A stretch of DNA of 34,872 nucleotides from Chitinophagaceae bacterium (GCA_947455215.1 CANGNA010000045.1:1-34872), one strand, 5' to 3'. Positions 24,390 through 32,563 are shown, numbered from the stretch's first letter. The notes: generated by a model from the letters alone, not told the origin. Program-made: numbers and translations.

Positions 24390-25433
24390 ATGAACGATCT
24401 CGCAAACTTCGACCCTAATGGAGTAGGGCTTAAGTCTAACAATATATTCGGGCTGCCTTTTACCGAAGAGCAGGCACAGTTGGTATTGCTTCCCGTGCCA
24501 TGGGAGGTGACCGTATCTTACCGTGTAGGCACTGCCCAGGGACCAGACCATATTTTCGACGCCGCCATGCAGGTAGACCTTTTTGACCCAGACGTGAAAG
24601 ACGGCTGGAAGAAGGGTTTTTACATGATGCCGGTAGATAAGAACATCCGCAAAAAGAGCGACTACCTGCGCCAGTGTGCCGAGCTCATCCTGTCGCACAT
24701 GGTCGATGGTGGTGAAGTGTCTGAAAATGAACAGCTTACCGAAAAGCTGAACGAAATAAACGCTAACGGTGCTTTGCTGCGCGACTGGGTATACGAAATG
24801 ACCTCCGGCCTGCTGAAAAAAGGCAAGAAGGTGGGCCTTATAGGTGGCGACCACAGCACTCCGCTGGGCTTCATCAAAGCGCTCGGCGATGTACACCCTG
24901 ATTTTGGTATCCTCCAGATAGATGCACATGCCGACCTGCGCATTGCCTACGAAGGCTTTACCTACTCTCACGCTTCCATTATGTATAACGTGCTGAAAGA
25001 AGTGCCGCAGGTTAAAAAACTGGTACAGGTAGGTATCCGCGACTATTGCGACGAAGAGTTGCAGATCATCAACGACAGCAATGGCCGTATTCACACTTTC
25101 TTCGATAAAGACATTAAGGAGCAGCAGTACGAAGGGGCAACATGGAAAACCATATGCCAGCAGGTGGTGGATGCACTGCCGCAGAAGGTATATATCAGCT
25201 TCGATATTGATGGACTGGATCCTAAGTTGTGCCCTAATACAGGTACACCGGTACCGGGCGGTTTCGAGGCCGACCAGGTATTCTATCTGTTCAAAACACT
25301 CAAGGCTTCAGGTCGCGAGATCGTAGGCTTCGACCTCAACGAGGTTTCCAACGGCTACCAGTCAGGCGATAGTATCGACTCTATAGTTGGCGCACGCATG
25401 CTGTTCAAGTTGTGTAATTACATGGTTGCTTAA
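24390..25433 (+). CDS. Arginase/agmatinase/formiminoglutamase family ureohydrolase
   Basis: A 347-residue protein with a full set of manganese ligands: H155 in GGDHS, D178, H180 and D182 in DAHADLR, D272 and D274 in SFDIDGLDP. The family segment CPNTGTPVPGGF follows. It hydrolyses a guanidino or formimino substrate to give urea or formamide. Bacteroidota homologues of this length are usually named agmatinase family proteins, but substrate specificity cannot be read from the sequence. A longer N-terminal part (1-50) than in E. coli SpeB is present. It is preceded by an apparently leaderless promoter. Confidence 0.9.
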   Translation: MNDLANFDPNGVGLKSNNIFGLPFTEEQAQLVLLPVPWEVTVSYRVGTAQGPDHIFDAAMQVDLFDPDVKDGWKKGFYMMPVDKNIRKKSDYLRQCAELILSHMVDGGEVSENEQLTEKLNEINANGALLRDWVYEMTSGLLKKGKKVGLIGGDHSTPLGFIKALGDVHPDFGILQIDAHADLRIAYEGFTYSHASIMYNVLKEVPQVKKLVQVGIRDYCDEELQIINDSNGRIHTFFDKDIKEQQYEGATWKTICQQVVDALPQKVYISFDIDGLDPKLCPNTGTPVPGGFEADQVFYLFKTLKASGREIVGFDLNEVSNGYQSGDSIDSIVGARMLFKLCNYMVA

Positions 25434-25465
25434 GGTTTATATACTATTCGTTAGGTTTATTATAT

Positions 25466-25473
25466 TACTTTTG
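25466..25473 (+). promoter_or_regulatory. -7 box upstream of the DUF5723-like gene
   Basis: TACTTTTG is an exact TAnnTTTG match 45 bases before the ATG at 25519. A -33 element is not clear. Confidence 0.5.
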
Positions 25474-25518
25474 CCGGTATTACTGGTATCACCACATTAG
25501 GTTAACTGATATATAGCC

Positions 25519-26937
25519 ATGTTTATGAAACAATGGATACTAACCCTTATCTGCCTGTCCGCATTTGAGTTTTCAGATGCGCAGACATTTTTGGGGCTTT
25601 ATGGTAACGAGAATTGCGTCACCCAGATAAAGGACAACCCCGCTTACGCCGTTACCGAAGACAGGGCCCAGATCAACTTTGTTACTGCAGGTATAAATGT
25701 AGGCAGCAATGGTATCTTTTTCCGCAAGTCGGTATTCAACTTCCTGTCCAATGGCCAGGCCACAATGGATAAAGACTATTACCGCAATTACGATAAGCAC
25801 GATAAGTCTATCTGGGGCAATATGGAAATTGTAGGCCCCGGAGCCTCTTTCCTGGTGAAGAAACGCTGGTTCTTTGCCGTTACAACAGGTATGCGCTACC
25901 TGATGAATATGAACAACCTGGACAATAATGTATACAGGCTGATGGGGCTTAACCCTACGCACACCGATACCTTACAGGTCGATTCGTTCAAAGTCAAGAA
26001 TTTTGCTATCACATCACAGGTGTTCAGCGAACTGAACCTAACCTACGCAGGGTATATCTACCAGAGCGAAGATCGTGCACTGGTGGCAGGTGCCGGTGTT
26101 AAGATACTCAATGGCATTGCAGCAGCAGGTCTTGGCATCGCCAACGGTAGCTTTAAGACCTATAACAACGATGGTGTGGCGCACAATGCCTATGGCGATG
26201 TGAATGTGGCGCTAACCCCATATGCCAATAAGTGGGCCATCACCAATAATCCTTTTAAAGCACTGGGCATGCCGGCTAACAACCTCGGCATTGGTGCCGA
26301 TGTAGGTTTTGTGTACTACATGAATCCCAACGAGACCATGTACCGAAAAGTAGGGTATACCAACAGGATATCGGTGTCTATCACAGACATAGGTAGCATA
26401 TCATACACAGCATCTTCTGTGTCTGGCAGATATGATATCAGCAACAAGAATATCGATTACAGGCATATACAGAACAACCCCGACGGTTCGTTCGGCACCT
26501 ATATATTCAATAATTTCATTGCCGATACTGTAGCAAAAGCTACCGGCAGTGCTAAGCGTGTGAAATTTGGCTTGCCTACTGCCCTGCACATCAATGGCGA
26601 TTTTAAGGTGCAACCACGCATTTACGTCAACGCCAACGTGCTGGTCAACCTCCGTACCCCCGATCCGATCAACCTGTCAAGCCACTATATCACAACATTT
26701 ACAGTCACCCCGCGCTATCAGACAAAGAAGTTCGCGGTATCCATGCCATTCTCCTTCAATATGGAAAATCAAGGCTATATGGGGCTGATCGTATTCGCAG
26801 GGCCTGTTTATGTAGGTTCAGGATCGCTGTTGCAGATGACAATAAGCAACAGTATTAATAGTATCAACTTCTTTGCCGGGGCTAGCTTGCGTATTAAGCC
26901 GAAAAAGCCAAAGGAAAGAGATTATATGATGATGTAA
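25519..26937 (+). CDS. Outer membrane beta-barrel-like protein (DUF5723-like)
   Basis: A 472-residue protein with a signal peptide (cut near FSDAQ). The mature chain is rich in alternating hydrophobic strands and aromatic residues, with an early DNPAYAVTEDRAQINF segment typical of Bacteroidota DUF5723-type proteins, and GIGADVGFVYYMNP later. This suggests an outer membrane beta barrel of unknown role. The C terminus ends with a basic tail (KPKKPKERDYMMM) and not an aromatic residue. A lipoprotein gene follows after 12 bases and is probably co-transcribed. Confidence 0.7.
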   Translation: MFMKQWILTLICLSAFEFSDAQTFLGLYGNENCVTQIKDNPAYAVTEDRAQINFVTAGINVGSNGIFFRKSVFNFLSNGQATMDKDYYRNYDKHDKSIWGNMEIVGPGASFLVKKRWFFAVTTGMRYLMNMNNLDNNVYRLMGLNPTHTDTLQVDSFKVKNFAITSQVFSELNLTYAGYIYQSEDRALVAGAGVKILNGIAAAGLGIANGSFKTYNNDGVAHNAYGDVNVALTPYANKWAITNNPFKALGMPANNLGIGADVGFVYYMNPNETMYRKVGYTNRISVSITDIGSISYTASSVSGRYDISNKNIDYRHIQNNPDGSFGTYIFNNFIADTVAKATGSAKRVKFGLPTALHINGDFKVQPRIYVNANVLVNLRTPDPINLSSHYITTFTVTPRYQTKKFAVSMPFSFNMENQGYMGLIVFAGPVYVGSGSLLQMTISNSINSINFFAGASLRIKPKKPKERDYMMM

Positions 26938-26949
26938 ACTATAGATCAG

Positions 26950-27387
26950 ATGAGACAATTATTCTTATTCATACTCGTTAGCGCTTTTTGTATCTCGGCA
27001 TGTAAAAAGGCAACAACCAACACCGGCCTGCAAATGACCGCCGTGGTGAACAATAAAGCGTGGCGCTCTAACAATACACAAATGACCTTCGAAAAAGGCT
27101 CAGGTACGCAGTTGGTCATCACCGCCGATTCTTCAGCGTCGCGCATGGTGCTGAGCATTAACAATTACCATGGTTCTGGTACTTACATCATCTCCGATAG
27201 TGGCACTACTGCCAGCTTTACCGACAATTCCGGCCAGCTGCACAAGGCTACCTCGGGACAGGTAAAGGTAGACACGGCCACAACCAACGGCACCAATACC
27301 AACTATTTCAAAGGTACTTTCCAGTTCCTCGCCGATAGCTACCAGGTGACCAATGGCACCTACAGCGGCAGCCTGTACCTGAATTAG
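26950..27387 (+). CDS. Lipoprotein of unknown function
   Basis: The 145-residue protein has a lipobox CISAC (C18) followed by KKATTNT. The mature part is Ser/Thr/Gly-rich and beta-stranded: an opening MTAVVNNKAWRSNN, then repeated strand-turn units, ending GTYSGSLYLN. This resembles Bacteroidota lipoproteins of the DUF6252 kind, but the match is not firm. It is probably anchored in the outer membrane and co-transcribed with the DUF5723-like gene. Confidence 0.75.
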   Translation: MRQLFLFILVSAFCISACKKATTNTGLQMTAVVNNKAWRSNNTQMTFEKGSGTQLVITADSSASRMVLSINNYHGSGTYIISDSGTTASFTDNSGQLHKATSGQVKVDTATTNGTNTNYFKGTFQFLADSYQVTNGTYSGSLYLN

Positions 27388-27415
27388 TGGGCGCATATTG
27401 ACAGACCTCTACATA

Positions 27416-27446
27416 GTGTCATGGTGAGCTTGTCGAACCATGGCAC
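27416..27446. repeat. Dispersed-type hairpin repeat with a GAGCTTGTCGAA core
   Basis: GTGTCATGGT (27416-27425) pairs with ACCATGGCAC (27437-27446), one G-T wobble, around GAGCTTGTCGA. Small hairpins with a tcgacaagctca-type core recur between genes in many bacterial genomes. It sits between the lipoprotein gene and gldA and could also act as a weak terminator. Confidence 0.55.
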
Positions 27447-27500
27447 GGTCACGGGTTCTTCCTTCGGCTAACTATAACATTTTTGTTTTCATTTTTCATT

Positions 27501-27508
27501 TAGATTTG
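27501..27508 (+). promoter_or_regulatory. -7 box abutting the gldA start
   Basis: TAGATTTG matches TAnnTTTG and ends 4 bases before the ATG at 27513. A leaderless gldA transcript is implied. Confidence 0.55.
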
Positions 27509-27512
27509 TCGC

Positions 27513-28421
27513 ATGTCGATAAAGGTCACTTCTCTCAGCAAGGTTTACGATACGCAAAAGGCGGTTGATAACATTTCTTTCGAACTGAAAAAAGGAGAGA
27601 TAGTAGGGTTTCTCGGCCCTAACGGTGCCGGTAAATCCACTACTATGAAGATCATTACCGGCTATCTGCCTGCCACATCGGGCACGGCTGAAGTATGCGG
27701 ATTCGACGTGCAGGAGAAGCCAATGGACGTGCGCAAAAGGGTAGGCTACCTGCCAGAAGCCAACCCCCTGTATTACGAAATGTATGTGCGCGAATACCTG
27801 GAGTTTACCGCCGGCATCCACAAGCTGGGTAAAGACAGTAAGAAGCGCATAGAGGAGATGATAGAAATGACCGGCCTTACCAAAGAAGCACATAAGAAGA
27901 TCGGGATGCTTTCTAAGGGTTACAAGCAGCGCGTAGGCCTGGCGCAGGCAATGCTCCACAACCCCGAAGTGCTGATACTCGACGAACCTACCACCGGCCT
28001 CGACCCTAACCAGATAGTAGAGATACGTGACCTGATCAAGAAAATAGGTGCGGAGAAGACCGTATTGCTGTCTACCCATATCATGCAGGAAGTGCAGGCT
28101 ATGTGCAGCCGCGTTATCATCATCAACAATGGCCAGATAGTGGCAGATGATTCCATAACGCACCTGCAGGAGGCCAGCACAAGGCAGGATGTTACCATAG
28201 TCTCCTTCGACAAGGCAGTGGATCAGGCGCAGTTCAACAGCATTAAAAATGTATCCTCAGCCGAAAGCCTTGGTGAGAACAAATGGAAGCTGGTGAGCAA
28301 AAATGCCGAAGAATTGCCGCGCGAACTCATGCAGTGGGCGCTCGACCATCACCTCACCATCACCTCTATGCACAGCGAAGTACATAGCCTGGAAGATGTG
28401 TTCAGGAAGCTGACTAAATAG
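27513..28421 (+). CDS. gldA: Gliding motility ABC transporter ATP-binding protein GldA
   Basis: The 302-residue ATPase has Walker A GPNGAGKS (35-42), signature LSKGYKQR (133-140, in place of LSGGQ), Walker B LILDEP (154-159) and the H loop STH. The N terminus VTSLSKVYDTQKAVDNISF and the whole length match GldA, the ATPase that works with GldF and GldG in Bacteroidota gliding. Those partners are not in the window. Single-gene gldA loci are common; the protein could also serve another ABC-2 type exporter. About 90 C-terminal residues follow the ATPase core (DVTIVSFD... HSLEDVFRKLTK). Confidence 0.88.
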   Translation: MSIKVTSLSKVYDTQKAVDNISFELKKGEIVGFLGPNGAGKSTTMKIITGYLPATSGTAEVCGFDVQEKPMDVRKRVGYLPEANPLYYEMYVREYLEFTAGIHKLGKDSKKRIEEMIEMTGLTKEAHKKIGMLSKGYKQRVGLAQAMLHNPEVLILDEPTTGLDPNQIVEIRDLIKKIGAEKTVLLSTHIMQEVQAMCSRVIIINNGQIVADDSITHLQEASTRQDVTIVSFDKAVDQAQFNSIKNVSSAESLGENKWKLVSKNAEELPRELMQWALDHHLTITSMHSEVHSLEDVFRKLTK

Positions 28422-28426
28422 GACAG

Positions 28427-28830
28427 TTAAATAAAAGGATTAATAATGGTTATCCCATTTATTTTCTGATTGTGCTGCATATCCTCAGAGTAAATGATAC
28501 TGCACTTTGTTTCTATTGCTGCGGCTATAATAAGGCTGTCAAAAAAGAGAATCCGTATCTGTTAGCGATACCACAAGCCGTGATTATTGTGGTCTCCGTA
28601 TTGACATGGACCTTGTTGTTCTTACAACATTGACTTATTACAGGGATGACAGCCTCGTACGAATACTTGAACTTTCGCGTTATTGTATTTGTAATCTCTT
28701 GTAGTACCTGTGTACTTATAAATGAATTTTTCTCCTGAATAAGTTGACGGGCCTTTTGCTGTTTTCCCGGCTCATCTTCCGAATAGCTGTAGATCAGAAT
28801 ATTGCTATCAAAAAATATCCTATCGTTCAT
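28427..28830 (-). pseudogene. PIN-domain (VapC-like) toxin with a homopolymer frameshift
   Basis: The frame starts MNDRIFFDSNILIYSYSEDE, with the first PIN Asp, then TQVLQEITNTITRKFKYS, and stops early after ANRYGFSFLTALL. In the next frame the missing end is intact: FFDSLIIAAAIETKCSI, then IYSEDMQHNQKINGI and IINPFI, stopping at 28427-28429. One base is missing in the run of six A at 28541-28546 (six T on the coding strand); seven would restore a protein of about 134 residues. The stretch lost includes the conserved acidic residues of the PIN active site. Causes could be inactivation, reversible slippage or a sequence error. The start overlaps the antitoxin gene by 11 bases. Confidence 0.85.
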
Positions 28831-29035
28831 TGGCTTCATCGCGGTCAAACTTAAAAGATTTTGTTTTTAGCGAGATAGCATCAAACGATACTTGCTTGGC
28901 GGATTGTTCAATGTTTTCAAACCCTTCCCGGATAGTAAATGCAATAATTTCCATCTCTTTCCCGATGTAATTTTCAGGTATGGAAAGCGAGATGTTAACT
29001 GTTGTTTGCTCCGGAATGATTGTTGTGCGAACCAT
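28820..29035 (-). CDS. Antitoxin-like partner of the PIN protein
   Basis: A 71-residue protein from MVRTTIIPEQTTVNISLSIP; an upstream ATG adds 19 residues unlike the family. The N-terminal beta strand segment VNISLSIPENYIGKEMEII looks like a short AbrB- or Phd-type DNA-binding/dimerising part, and the charged C terminus (SFDAISLKTKSFKFDRDEANER) fits toxin-wrapping antitoxins. Its stop lies inside the start of the PIN gene, the usual antitoxin-first order of type II systems. Confidence 0.75.
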   Translation of the reverse strand: MVRTTIIPEQTTVNISLSIPENYIGKEMEIIAFTIREGFENIEQSAKQVSFDAISLKTKSFKFDRDEANER

Positions 29036-29165
29036 TTTACTGCTTATTGTAATATGAAGATAGGAAAGTATTCGGTTTGCCCTGTTCACCACCCCTCACT
29101 TTCACACAACATTTTAAACTCCCGCAGCCGCTTTCCGCTAAAAAACGGTTAATATTGCATCAATT

Positions 29166-30335
29166 ATGAAGCGTTTAGCCATTTTAGGATCTACCGGCTC
29201 TATCGGTACGCAGGCACTTGATGTTGTTGCGGCTAACCCGTCGTTGTTTGAAGTGGAGGTGTTGAGTGCGCACAGTAATGCCACATTGCTTATAGAGCAG
29301 GCTAAAAGGTTCAAACCCAATGCAGTAGTTGTTACCGACGAGTCGAAATATAAAGAAGTAAAGGATGCGCTGATGATGCTCCCCATCAAGGTTTTTGGTG
29401 GCGCAAAGGCATTGTCTGAAGTGGTGCAGTGGGATAGTATAGATACAGTGCTGGGTGCCGTATTGGGTTACGCAGGGCTGCATTCCATTCTCGCAGCTAT
29501 AGATGCCGGCAAGCGCATAGCACTGGCCAATAAAGAGACGCTGGTAGTGGCCGGAGAACTGGTCATGCAGCGTGCAGCCGCAAAACGCGTACCCATCATA
29601 CCGGTAGATAGTGAGCATTCTGCCATCTTCCAGTGCCTGGTAGGCGAAGACCTGAACAAGGTGGAAAAGGTGATCCTTACCGCATCTGGCGGACCGTTCC
29701 TGGGCCGCAAGCCCAATTACCTGGTCAATGTAAAGGCATCGCATGCCCTGCAACACCCTAATTGGGTGATGGGTGCCAAAATAACCATAGACAGCGCCAC
29801 CCTGATGAACAAGGGCCTGGAGATAATAGAGGCCAAATGGTTGTTTGGCCTTAAGGACGACCAGATCGATGTCATCATACATCCGCAGTCGGTCATTCAT
29901 TCTATGGTGCAGTTCACCGATGGTTCGCTGAAGGCGCAGATGGGCCTGCCCGATATGAAGCTGCCTATACAGTACGCCATCGCATACCCTGAGCGTATAT
30001 ATAATGATTACAAGCGCCTTGATTTTAAGGATTTTTCAAAACTGTCTTTCGAAGCGCCCGATTCTAAAACATTCCGCAACCTGCAATTGGCTATCGATGC
30101 CATGAAGAAGGGTGGTAATGCGCCTTGCGTGCTCAACGCTGCCAACGAGGTAGTGGTGCACGCCTTCCTGCAAAACAAGGTAGGCTTCCTGGAGATGAGC
30201 GAGATGATAGAAAAAACCATGGAAAGTGTGGCCTTTATAGCGCACCCAACCATAGAAGATTATGTGGAGACCGACAGGGAAGCGCGTACACAGGTAACAG
30301 AATTCCTTAAGAAAAGCCAATTGTCCATTTACTAG
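29166..30335 (+). CDS. dxr: 1-deoxy-D-xylulose 5-phosphate reductoisomerase
   Basis: The 389-residue protein has the NADPH motif GSTGSIG (8-14), metal ligands D148 and E150 in PVDSEHSAIFQ, and MNKGLE with N215, K216 and E219. LTASGGPF and HPQSVIHSMV are also conserved. It converts DXP to MEP, the committed step of the non-mevalonate isoprenoid pathway. It is followed after 15 bases by rseP, a common pairing in bacteria. Length is normal. Confidence 0.97.
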   Translation: MKRLAILGSTGSIGTQALDVVAANPSLFEVEVLSAHSNATLLIEQAKRFKPNAVVVTDESKYKEVKDALMMLPIKVFGGAKALSEVVQWDSIDTVLGAVLGYAGLHSILAAIDAGKRIALANKETLVVAGELVMQRAAAKRVPIIPVDSEHSAIFQCLVGEDLNKVEKVILTASGGPFLGRKPNYLVNVKASHALQHPNWVMGAKITIDSATLMNKGLEIIEAKWLFGLKDDQIDVIIHPQSVIHSMVQFTDGSLKAQMGLPDMKLPIQYAIAYPERIYNDYKRLDFKDFSKLSFEAPDSKTFRNLQLAIDAMKKGGNAPCVLNAANEVVVHAFLQNKVGFLEMSEMIEKTMESVAFIAHPTIEDYVETDREARTQVTEFLKKSQLSIY

Positions 30336-30350
30336 TTCACTGATAACATC

Positions 30351-31730
30351 ATGTTCTTAAATTCAATGTTCCTTATGTCGGGCGGCCTTATACAAGCGTT
30401 ACAGCTGTTGGCAGGCCTGTCATTCCTCATAGTGTTGCACGAAGGTGGCCACTTCTTTTTTGCCCGTCTGTTCAAGACACGTGTAGAGAAGTTTTATCTC
30501 TTTTTCGACTTCCTGTTCCCTTTCTCCGGCCTGTTCAACTTCGCACTGTTCAAAAAGACCAAGGGTGATACCGAATATGGTATCGGTTGGTTCCCGCTGG
30601 GTGGCTATGTAAAGATATCGGGCATGATAGACGAAAGCATGGACAAGGAAGCCATGGCCCTGCCGCCACAGCCGTGGGAGTTCCGCGCTAAAAAGGCATG
30701 GCAGCGCCTGTTCATTATGCTGGGTGGTATCATCATGAACGTGCTGATAGCTATAGTGCTGTACATGGTGATATTTGGAGTTTGGGGCGAAGCGTACATA
30801 CCTATGGAGCGCGTCACGAATGGTATAGCCGTAGACAGTATAGGCCAGAGCATAGGCCTGCGCAATGGCGATAAGATACGTGCTATAGATGGTAAGCCCA
30901 TCACCCGCTTCAACGAGATACCACTAGCGCTCATCCTGCATAAAAAGGATGGTACTATAGAGGTAACCCGCGATGGCAAAGACGTTACTATACCTATCCC
31001 CTTCGGTACCATAAGCAAGCTGATAAAGGCCGACAGGAACAACATCATGTCGCCGCGTACACCGGCGGTGGTAGACAGTGTATTTGCGAAGAGCATTGCC
31101 GACAAGGCAGGGTTCCGCAAGGGCGATAGCATTATCAATATCAACGGGCAGAGCGTTTTGTTCAATAACGAGTTCAGCGATGTGAAGGCCGCCAACTACG
31201 GCAAGCCGCTCACCATTGCTTTTATTCGTAATGGAGCTATAGACACTATACGTACCGTGATACCTAAAGATTCCATTCTTGGTTTGGGATGGGCCATGTC
31301 CGATAAATATTATAAGCAGGTAAAATACACCCCTATAGAGGCTGTAGGCAAGGGCTTTACCACCGCCTGGAACAAGCTGCAACTATATGTTGCACAGTTC
31401 AAATTGTTCGGCTCTAAAGAAGTAAAGGTAAGCCAGAGTATGGGCGGTTTCTACTCAATGGGTAAGATGTATTCGCCGGAGTTCAACTGGCTCGACTTCC
31501 TCAGCCTTACCGCATTTATCTCCATTGCACTGGCCTTTATGAACCTGCTGCCCATACCGGGCCTGGATGGCGGCTACGTCATCTTCCTGCTGTTCGAAAT
31601 GCTGACAGGTAAAAAAGTAAGCGAGAAAGTAATGGAAAAAGCCACAACCGTAGGCCTGGTCATCCTACTGGCCCTGATGGTGTATGTGAACGGCCTCGAC
31701 ATACTGAAGATATTCCATGTAAAACTGTAA
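30351..31730 (+). CDS. rseP: Site-2 zinc metalloprotease RseP
   Basis: The 459-residue inner membrane protease has HEGGH (30-34) in the first membrane helix and PIPGLDGGYV near the C terminus, which together form the zinc site. Two PDZ-like domains lie between (about 150-350, with IGLRNGDKIRAIDGKPI and AGFRKGDSIININGQSV). It cleaves membrane-embedded substrates such as anti-sigma factors or signal-peptide remnants. Co-transcription with dxr is likely. A strong terminator follows 15 bases after the stop. Confidence 0.95.
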   Translation: MFLNSMFLMSGGLIQALQLLAGLSFLIVLHEGGHFFFARLFKTRVEKFYLFFDFLFPFSGLFNFALFKKTKGDTEYGIGWFPLGGYVKISGMIDESMDKEAMALPPQPWEFRAKKAWQRLFIMLGGIIMNVLIAIVLYMVIFGVWGEAYIPMERVTNGIAVDSIGQSIGLRNGDKIRAIDGKPITRFNEIPLALILHKKDGTIEVTRDGKDVTIPIPFGTISKLIKADRNNIMSPRTPAVVDSVFAKSIADKAGFRKGDSIININGQSVLFNNEFSDVKAANYGKPLTIAFIRNGAIDTIRTVIPKDSILGLGWAMSDKYYKQVKYTPIEAVGKGFTTAWNKLQLYVAQFKLFGSKEVKVSQSMGGFYSMGKMYSPEFNWLDFLSLTAFISIALAFMNLLPIPGLDGGYVIFLLFEMLTGKKVSEKVMEKATTVGLVILLALMVYVNGLDILKIFHVKL

Positions 31731-31745
31731 TTACTTACGAGACAT

Positions 31746-31783
31746 AAAAGCAGAAAGGGAGCATCGCTCCCTTTCTGCTTTTT
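31746..31783 (+). terminator. Terminator of the dxr-rseP operon
   Basis: A 17-bp perfect stem (31746-31762 with 31766-31782) closes on the loop ATC; the GC part is GCAGAAAGGGAGC and the 3' arm ends in TTTTT. Confidence 0.92.
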
Positions 31784-31824
31784 ACCGGTTTTGTTTCCGG
31801 TTTGTTTCTGCTTTTTACCGGTTT
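31772..31824. repeat. 20-bp direct repeat that copies the terminator tail
   Basis: TTTCTGCTTTTTACCGGTTT occurs at 31772-31791 and again at 31805-31824, start to start 33 bases. The first copy is the 3' arm and U tract of the rseP terminator; the second copy has no matching 5' arm nearby. Confidence 0.8.
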
Positions 31825-31927
31825 CGCCGTTGTTGGTGTTCGCACCAACAACCATCGCGACGCATTCGTTTTCGGGCACAGTAACACCCCGCATCGCCGT
31901 TGTTGGTGTTCGCACCAACAACCATCG
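31825..31927. repeat. Two tandem hairpin repeats of 33 bp (70-bp period)
   Basis: Identical 33-bp units lie at 31825-31857 and 31895-31927. Each contains the perfect inverted repeat GTTGTTGGTG-TTCG-CACCAACAAC. The sequence after each unit is also similar (CGCATTCGTTTTCGGGCAC and CGCATTTGTTTTCGGACAC), so the duplicated segment is about 60-70 bp. No coding role is supported. Confidence 0.85.
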
Positions 31928-31964
31928 GGGCGCATTTGTTTTCGGACACACATCGCGATCGTTT

Positions 31965-32012
31965 GCCGTAGCATTTTGCTACGGCAGGCACGGTAGCCGG
32001 ATTCCGTCCGGC
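31965..32012. other. Two further small hairpins
   Basis: GCCGTAGCA-TTT-TGCTACGGC (31965-31985) and GCCGGA-TTCCG-TCCGGC (31996-32012) follow the tandem repeats; the second is followed by GTTTT. With the rseP terminator and the tandem units, this gives at least five hairpins within 270 bases. Confidence 0.7.
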
Positions 32013-32555
32013 GTTTTGTGCAAATAGCAACAACAGCGAGATCTAGCTGTCGATGCACTCATTAACTATCTGACCATTGAACCACTTAATTTGTGCATAT
32101 CTTTATTTGGAAACGGCATCGTTCGCATCGTACCTTTACGACGTAATAAACCCCTTAAATACTATGAAAATAAGCGAGAATCCCGCCCATCCTACAATCA
32201 GGCGCATCAAGGTTCAGACAAAAAAACATCGGCAGAAAAAATTGCACATTCTGCCACATATGCAGATAGAAGAAAAATCTTAATAAATTCATCTGGTTTA
32301 GGATCAATAGAATAACCATCGGCACCTAAAGTAAAATTGCCGGCAACTATCAAAAAAATAATATCGGCAGAAATGTATAAACGCCCATTTTGACCTACCT
32401 GTCTTGCACCTGCCCTTAGCTCGCGGCGGTGGCGTATTCATATTTTTCTGGCGTTTATGTTTTGTAAAAGCCACTACCACGCCTGTTTATAGAAAGTTTC
32501 GAAAAAACAGCAGATTTTTTCGGTGCTCAAATGCTTTTTTTTGGAGTTTAACTTA
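32013..32555. other. AT-rich intergenic region before the ATP synthase operon
   Basis: No gene can be supported. Two overlapping plus-strand frames (32077-32283 and 32091-32315) have no family features; an ATG at 32164 would encode a 39-residue basic peptide without evidence for expression. The minus strand holds a startless open frame, listed separately. The element atcggcagaaa occurs at about 32229 and again at about 32364. Confidence 0.5.
32207..32437 (-). other. 76-codon open frame without a start codon
   Basis: On the minus strand the frame is open from just after a TGA at 32438-32440 to a TGA at 32207-32209, with no ATG, GTG or TTG near its beginning. Its translation looks protein-like, with segments such as GQNGRLYISADIIFLIVAG, GADGYSIDPKPDEFIKI and AECAIFSADVFLSEP, the SAD-I/V-F motif occurring twice. 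It may be a decayed gene end or part of a repeated element; the function is unknown. Confidence 0.3.
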
Positions 32556-32563
32556 TACATTTG
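32556..32563 (+). promoter_or_regulatory. -7 box of the ATP synthase operon
   Basis: TACATTTG matches TAnnTTTG and lies 20 bases before the atpB ATG. TTTG at 32540-32543 is too close (12 bases) to be a normal -33 element. Confidence 0.5.

Noticed and set aside
24357-25094. 245-codon frame antisense to the ureohydrolase gene
   Set aside because: The opposite strand encodes all metal-ligand motifs of a known enzyme; this frame is a by-product of codon use.
27489-28163. 224-codon frame antisense to gldA
   Set aside because: The sense strand carries full ABC ATPase motifs; the antisense translation resembles nothing.
29184-29900. 238-codon frame antisense to dxr
   Set aside because: A shadow of the conserved dxr reading frame.
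31825-31927. CRISPR array
   Set aside because: Only two repeats, each a long self-complementary hairpin, flanks similar to each other and not unique spacers, and no cas genes.
32077-32315. Two small plus-strand frames in the intergenic region before atpB
   Set aside because: Overlapping frames without promoter, conserved features or normal composition.
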